Positions 57,871 through 64,000 of a DNA stretch of 64,000 nt are shown here, piece after piece (position 1 is the stretch's first letter; each line of letters starts with the position of its first letter). Made by a program: the position numbers and the translations under genes. The notes beneath the pieces are model-generated. The model was given only the letters and a program-made list of their open reading frames with translations. It was not told the DNA's origin and searched no databases. The stretch covers positions 19,071,422 through 19,135,421 of the forward strand of contig OZ022591.1 in NCBI GenBank assembly GCA_963669155.1, in the 5' to 3' direction. Source of the DNA: Arbacia lixula (Eukaryota; Echinodermata; Echinoidea; Arbacioida; Arbaciidae).

Positions 57871-59562
57871 TTTGGGATGATCCACTTATTCCACAGATAT
57901 AGTCTTAAAAATAATCCATTTCACATTTTGTATAATATCTCTTGCTTTGTTAAAAACAGAAGAGAACGATGTCTGGAACTCCGGAATAAATTTTCTTGGT
58001 CTGTACCAATATTCCCCTTGCAATCTGACCTTATCATCCGTAGCACAATTTGATGTCCATGTTTCTTTATTCATTAACGATTTGCTACTTTTGAAGTTTT
58101 GCTTTGGTATGCTAGATTCCACAATAAGATATTATCTTCATATTCATCAAGATGTCCAGTTTTATGCAACTATCACTATACCATTAGAGCAATTACAAAA
58201 ATGGTTCTCCTTGATTGCTCCATGCTGATCCCTTCTTACTATCATAATGGATTGACAACCTGTAAGTCTGGCTAAATGGTAGAGCTGCCTAAAACAATTA
58301 CTTTCAAAATTTCACTTTATAATCTCACCACTCCATGAAGACAAATCTGAGCTCTACAGAATACTAATCTGACAGCAGCAGAGAATTTAAGAGCTGTGAT
58401 TCAACTGAATCAACAGACATTGCAAAGACTGAGATCAATACGATTCTATTCACTGGTGAAATATGAGTGCCCACACACATGCCCTATGTGATTCTTCTGT
58501 GATACAATACAATGATTCTATGTACGTGTTCGCACCAAAAATCCCCACGCGGTATGATGTGAGCTACTGGTTTATAAGTCAACAAATCCAGGTTGTTGTG
58601 GCATGTTTGAGATCAGACATCAACACACAGCCACATTCTGCAGGCGATTCTGATCCACATTCATCCTAGATACATTCCAAACACGGAGACGGATCAAGTA
58701 GCATCCCGTCAATATTTGATGACACTTCAGCGGACTTACTCACACCTCTTGCAGTGGTAATACTCCTCAAACCGGCTTTTAAGGACAGTTTCCAAACACG
58801 ATCAATTTCCACACACACCGTATAAATACACTTCAGTCAGTACTTGGTCCTACAGATACCACCCTAATAAAATAGTTCCAGGTAAACAAGCAAGTCTCAC
58901 CAATCAATCTGAGTGATATATCCAAGTCCATGCGTTACTGGCAGACTGGTTACAATGAATGATGGAAAATGGGATCACATGCAGTGAAGTTGTCAAACTT
59001 TTCAACTTGTCTTAGAATTGAACCATTGGGCCACTCTTCCTCCAGCCCAATGTAACATTTCTCAATCTAGACACAAGCAGACAACCCACACAGAACTTCT
59101 CTAGGTGACGGATCCTGTACTAGGAGTGACCAAACAGGACCCGTGTGCAACCAATGAGACTCCATTCCCACAACCACAAATGCATATACATCTCTTTCTA
59201 AATAAACAGCAAACTGAAAGGGAAAAACTATTTGTCCTGCATGAGTAGTCACATACCCATGGATGTAATATTACAGACATACTATTCCCATAGTGTTGAC
59301 ACAGCGGGGGGAGAACAAACTAGTTGGTGTATAAAAGGGTGTACTGACATCAAATATCAGGAATGTATGTTCAGACACACTTGGCTGATCAGGGTGTGAC
59401 CATGGAGTTATTGCAAAAAAATTAATATGAATCAAAAGTGTGTATGGGGTTGATAGAAAGATGTGTCATTACATGCAAAGACCAGCAGGATGAATGGTAT
59501 CATAGGGCAATGGTCTCCTTGATTGACAAGGGAAATATCTGCAATCATACATGAAATGGGTG
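57871..59562. other. no gene accepted
   Basis: The plus-strand frame at 58463-58669 is open but lacks splice support. The rest is unique-looking. Confidence 0.35.
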
Positions 59563-60031
59563 CTTCTCTCTCTTTCTCCTCCTCCTCCTCTTCTTCTTCT
59601 TCTTCTTCTTCTTCTTCTTCTTCTTCTTCTTCTTCTTCTTCTTCTTCTTCTTCTTCTTCTTCTTCTTCTTCTTCTTCTTCTTCTTCTTCTCCTTCTCCTT
59701 CTCCTTCTCCTTCTCCTTCTCCTTCTCCTTCTCCTTCTCCTTCTCCTTCTCCTTCTCCTTCTCCTTCTCCTTCTCCTTCTCCTTCTCCTTCTCCTTCTCC
59801 TTCTCCTTCTCCTTCTCCTTCTCCTTCTCCTTCTCCTTCTCCTTCTCCTTCTCCTTCTCCTTCTCCTTCTCCTTCTCCTTCTCCTTCTCCTTCTCCTTCT
59901 CCTTCTCCTTCTCCTTCTCCTTCTCCTTCTCCTTCTCCTTCTCCTCCTCCTCCTCCTCCTCCTCCTCCTCCTCCTCCTCCTCCTCCTCCTTCTTCTTCTT
60001 CTCTCTCACTTCTTTCTTTTCCTCCACTCCG
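59563..60031. repeat. long CTT / CTCCTT / CTC pyrimidine array
   Basis: The order is (CTC)n, about 34 TTC units, about 42 CCTTCT hexamers (59690-59943), about 16 CTC and a few TTC. Polar frames on both strands (poly-Ser/Pro, poly-Leu, Glu-Gly, Lys-Glu) are artefacts. Mirror symmetry makes intramolecular triplex (H-DNA) formation plausible. Confidence 0.97.
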
Positions 60032-60123
60032 CATACATTACTGAATCTTCTCTCCCACTCTCTCCCTCTCTCTGTCTCTCTCTCTCTTCTCATTCCTTCT
60101 TTTCCCCTTTTAATTCTTGAATC

Positions 60124-60197
60124 TCCCTTCTCCCTCTCTCTCTCTCTCTCTCTCTCTATATCTCTCTCTCTCTCTCTCTCTCCCCCTCTCTCTCTCT

Positions 60198-60236
<39 letters not shown>
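60124..60236. repeat. (CT)n with CCCC interruptions
   Basis: Almost pure CT on the plus strand. Confidence 0.95.
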
Positions 60237-60239
<3 letters not shown>

Positions 60240-60872
60240 CAGCTCTTCTATCACCTATGGTTACAGTATGTGCTGATCACACTCAAACAAAAGTTCCTCC
60301 ATCACTTTCAACACAAATTGATGGCAAATGATGACAACTCCATCAATGCATTAATCAGTCAAATAAAGACAAAGGTTCAAGAAAAACTATTGCCCATAGA
60401 ACTGGCAGGGGACAAACTTCACAAAGTTTCAACATAGTTCTGAAGCTTCCAACTTCCCTCAAACTTTCAAAGTTTTTTATGGGAGAATAAGGGTAAACTT
60501 TTGATGCGCCATTGAGGCATTCCTGCAAAAGAAGCACATAGTTATTGGCTCTTTTCCTCACTCATTTCTCATCTTGCTCTTGGTGAAACCAGCAAGGGAT
60601 AACTTTTGATACGTTGAGTTAGTCCTGCAAAATAAGTTCACACACGACCCATGAAGAAGCACTGTGGGAGATACGTACAGAGAGAGTTAACCCTTGCAGT
60701 GCCAGGCAAAATGACGGTCACTGGAATTGGTGTGTATTGGTGGTTAATTCATCTACAAGTGGCACCTTAACTCTCTCGTTACCATTGGCATGAACATGTG
60801 TAGGTAGCCACTAGATATTTCTTCAAGGCCCAGTAATTTCAGGTTTTAAGGGTTAAGAGACTGTGGACTTAC
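60237..60872. other. no feature recognised
   Basis: Presumed intron 3' of the exon at 60873. No repeat recognised. Confidence 0.4.
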
Positions 60873-60984
60873 TCTGAGGAGTTGGCAGGGTCGTCGCTGG
60901 GGTCTCGGTCGTCGTGGTCAGTGACCCTGATAGAGGGTGCGGAGTAGCAGGAATGGCTGCGCCCTACCTTGGAGTGGTGCGTAT
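60873..60984 (-). CDS. candidate internal exon, 112 nt
   Basis: On the minus strand TCTTGTTTTCTTGCTGTAG| is a textbook acceptor and CTCAGAG|GTAAGT a textbook donor. Only one of three frames is open: two nucleotides of a split codon, then THHSKVGRSHSCYSAPSIRV and TDHDDRDPSDDPANSSE, leaving in phase 0. Codons are C/G-rich at position 3, unlike the flanks. The peptide is hydrophilic, Ser/Asp-rich and probably disordered, with possible phosphosites (GRSHS). No family recognised. Confidence 0.6.
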
Positions 60985-63200
60985 CTACAGCAAGAAAACA
61001 AGACATATACACTCAGTTATTTGTACGTATTCATTTACTACATCTACATCAGTGAAGGAAAGTGACAAGAAACACAACCAGTTTTTTATGTATTCAGTCA
61101 TTACATCTTCCTTTACCAGGATAGTCCCGTCAGTGGGCAAACAATTGTTCTCCCTGGGGGCAACAACAACAAACATAACATAAACAGTCCTGACAATTTG
61201 ATCATATAACATTTAATGATATAAGGCTCATATTATCACTCATGTATTGGAGGCCAGCTCTTACCTAAATTTCTGCATTAAAAGAATAATCCAGAAAAGA
61301 TGACAAAAGGATTAACAATCACACGAACTGTATGACCAGGGATGTGTTAGGAAGGAGAAGAAACTCGAGCATAATATATTCAAACATCTGTATGGATACT
61401 AAAGCGTGCTAATATGAATGTCAAAAGCATTCCACAATCACTACAATGCTTTGATGTCCCATGCGCGGCACCGACATTTAGCTGCTGTCAACTTGGAAAG
61501 CAATATCTTTAATTCACTGTTTTGTCTCTAGAAGCTATGTTTCTTATCACATTTTTGAGCAATTTTCAAGAAAGTTACGGGCAACACTACTAAAGATCCT
61601 GTACTCAGTTTTCTTCTACATAATTGTTGAATGATGCACAAACGGAGATAGAAGATAATATTCTTACTTACACTATTAACAAATTTCTTCAATTTACGCA
61701 GATTTCCGCAAATGTGGGATTCAATAATTATCAAAATCATATCTTAAGCTATTTATTTTCATTAACAGAGTTTGCATGCATTTGCGTGCAACTGAGATAT
61801 TTTAGTAGAAAAACTGTTATTTTTGTTCGCTGATATCTCTTTTCCTCACAAAAGTAGTGATGCAATCCAACAGAACTGGACAAGCGAAATAAAACTCTAC
61901 ATTTCTTTTGTTCTATCTAAGTAACCGTTGCTACGCAATCCTGTTCGTTATTATTAAAACACCTGAAAAGCACATGCTGAGAAGACATTTTTTTCTTCGG
62001 CGGAGGCATGCATGGGTTCAAAGAAAGAAAGTTGTTTCATATCCTTCCATAACACATCCCTGGTATAACAGTTCAGGTAGGGGAGAGATCAGAATGCATT
62101 CACAGTGGTGACTAGTCAAGCATAATACCATCCAACAAATGTATGTACCTTAACCATTTTAAAATGGGAGCTAACTGGCTAACCCAAAATTTTAGGCTGC
62201 CAGCACTGGTCTACAAAAATGTGTAGCAAAAAGGTTACCCAACCTCTTTGCATGATACCCCATTACCCTTTATACAATGGGTTTCCTTAGCCCCCGTAAC
62301 ATACCTAAAACCTGTGTAAGGAAATCCATGATGTTTCCATTCACAATTTGGAAAACTTTTGAACATTCATGTCTTGCACCAAGGGTTATTGCACCAGTTT
62401 CAATCAGTCCATCTAGTCACACAAGCATATCTAGTTAGCTCTTAACTATTTATTTTCCTCACTCATTTCTCACCTCACTCATCAAGAAACAAGCAAGGCT
62501 GAAAGCAAATGAAATGATCATTCATTTATTGTGTGAAGTCAGGGCATAGCAACATGCACAAAATTGGCATTCTCAACATAAAGGATTAAATCCCACTGTT
62601 TAAAAAATCCAGCATATGCTTCTAATCTTAAGAATTGATCCTAGGATCCTATAGACAGATCTGTCAAAGACACAAGAAACACCTCCATTTTAAAGGGTAA
62701 TATCGGCAACTTTCCTGATTACTTTCTAGTCCAATGTCACAGAAATTCAACATAAATGTATATCTCAAAGAAAAATTTACTAAAACCTATTGTGAAGACC
62801 ACATGCCTATAAAGACATATTGTTTTCTATAATTGTTTATTTATTTAACAAGAGAATCATGTGCCACCAGAGGCTGCACTATACATAATTTTATTCTTTG
62901 TAAGGTCAAAATATCAATCATTAGAGATTTATATAATACACACATATGAAGATGATCATTATTGATGTAATTAAGTTGTTTTTTTCATTATTCTCCTTAA
63001 AAAAAATCTCATTGAAACCTGTATCAAAGTTACCTGTACATAGAGACCACTTGCTTCAATATAAAACTGCATTTATTTTAACCCTTGAACAGAACAAACA
63101 AACTTAACGCTCTTTCAGATACACCTTACAGTGTACAATTTTAGAAGAAAAACAAGGTTCATTTCATCTAAAGTTATCCGATAGACAATGCAAACACACA
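60985..63200. other. presumed intron and unassigned sequence
   Basis: Contains the micro-exon-like site at 61265. TTAAAGGGTAATATCGGC at 62692 looks like one end of another TTAA element. ACCTRT..GAGACCACTTG-type words lie near 62790 and 63030. Confidence 0.35.
61265..61272 (-). other. 8-nt micro-exon-like or recursive splice site
   Basis: On the minus strand GGATTATTCTTTTAATGCAG| AAATTTAG |GTAAGAG places an excellent acceptor and donor 8 nt apart, 280 bp upstream (in transcript sense) of the 60873 exon. A length of 8 would shift the frame, so recursive splicing or chance are alternatives. Confidence 0.25.
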
Positions 63201-63568
63201 TTAAAGGGCATATACTGTACTGAGAAGGCAAAAAAGCCTTCAAAATGTAATTGTTAGCAATCTTCTTGCCAATGGTCTTAAATTCATGTATTGTCTATTT
63301 TAGAAGCTCGCTGAAAATTATTTGCCCTCAAATGATCTACATTTGGAGTAATGAGTGATTAAATCACAAATCCTCGAAATGTTCGGGCCGAACATTCTGA
63401 GGATTTAATAATTAATCATTAATTACTCCATATGTGGATCATTTGAGGGCAAATAACTTTCAACAAGCTTCTATAATACACATGAATTTAAGACCATTGG
63501 CAAGAAGATTGCTAACATTTACATTTTGAAGGTCTTTTGGCCTTCCCAGTACAGTACATGTCCTTTAA
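63201..63568. mobile_element. near-perfect 368-bp palindromic TTAA MITE
   Basis: TTAAAGGGCATATACTGTAC on the left and GTACAGTACATGTCCTTTAA on the right. The arms match along nearly their full length and meet at GTTCGGGCCGAAC. TTAA flanks both sides. The sequence could fold into a very long hairpin. Confidence 0.9.
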
Positions 63569-63914
63569 AATTACAAAATACAACCAGCATTTATATTGAT
63601 TTATATTCTGGAGAAAACAGAAGAATATATGGACTTCACATCTGCATGTAGGTCAAATGCACAAATAACAAGGAAGTGAATTCTTTGACGTCTCTCTGCA
63701 CTTCAAAAGCAGGCTAAACAAACGTCAAAAAGAAGCCCTTTCCCATGCTAAACAAATATGGCTTGTCTGAAGACAAACAAAGCAAGAAGCAAGGAAAAGA
63801 CACAACATGGTGGCAAGCAAGCTATTTTAAGGGTAAGCGAGAACAGTCAGCCTGCATTTCGACAAGGTACATCAAGCGAATGCAAAGCATCCCACGATTT
63901 CATCAAGCACTGTT
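63569..63914. other. no feature recognised
   Basis: Unique-looking sequence. Confidence 0.4.
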
Positions 63915-63922
63915 TTCCTCTT

Positions 63923-64000
<78 letters not shown>
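63915..64000. repeat. (CT)n microsatellite reaching the window edge
   Basis: CT units continue to the last base, so the true end is outside. Confidence 0.95.

Noticed and set aside
59432-60120. Very long open frames on both strands (Glu-Gly, Lys-Glu, Ser-Pro, poly-Leu)
   Set aside because: They arise from the CTT/CTCCTT array, which has no stops in most frames. No flanking gene structure supports them.
63028-63060. 33-nt minus-strand open segment between acceptor-like and donor-like words
   Set aside because: The sequence resembles a GAGACCACTTG-type repeat that also appears near 62790, and the acceptor is weak.

Overview
This is a eukaryotic nuclear window, AT-rich and gene-poor. It is packed with small inverted-repeat transposon derivatives, microsatellites and minisatellites. 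Nothing prokaryotic is present: no operons, ribosome-binding-site-led genes, IS elements or CRISPR array. The mix of foldback and TTAA-flanked MITEs, a decayed LINE end with a TATAGCGC-type tail, hAT-like and Tc1-like relics, and long GA/CT tracts suggests a marine invertebrate deuterostome. A sea urchin or other echinoderm is my best guess, inferred rather than proven.

Coding content is sparse, and nearly all long open frames are shadows of microsatellites or repeats. The best coding evidence is on the minus strand. One is a start-codon exon at 57503-57618 ending in a canonical donor. The other is an internal exon at 60873-60984 with strong splice sites at both ends. Weaker minus-strand exon candidates lie at 54620-54729, 16547-16649, 11748-11790 and 10491-10752, plus an 8-nt micro-exon-like site at 61265-61272. 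The simplest reading is that much of the window is intron and flank of one or more minus-strand genes. I cannot name the products.

Layout: 0-11 kb holds MITEs, a CTCF-like motif pair, a TATA/CRE-bearing duplication, a 32-bp minisatellite and foldback elements. 10-19 kb holds weak exon candidates and two CpG-rich islands (16.8 kb and 18.1-18.5 kb), the first adjoining a stretch that looks like a conserved non-coding element. 19-31 kb holds repeats of the GCTAGC MITE family, 49-bp and 135-bp minisatellites, a G-rich block and about 1.1 kb of near-pure purine. 31-38 kb holds a LINE reverse-transcriptase C-terminal fragment, a compound AAT/ATC microsatellite and three copies of one repeat family, two of them carrying nested insertions. 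44-55 kb is a graveyard of TTAA-flanked MITEs, with elements chained through shared TTAA sites. 56-64 kb holds the best exons, a roughly 470-bp pyrimidine tract and a near-perfect 368-bp palindrome.

The most useful results are four families of TTAA-flanked MITEs, nested insertions that reveal empty target sites, a reversal in the strand preference of poly-G and GA tracts near 40 kb, the in-frame repeated RHSSDTV segment at 57.4-57.6 kb and the candidate conserved element at 16.9 kb. I did not find a new multi-gene system.
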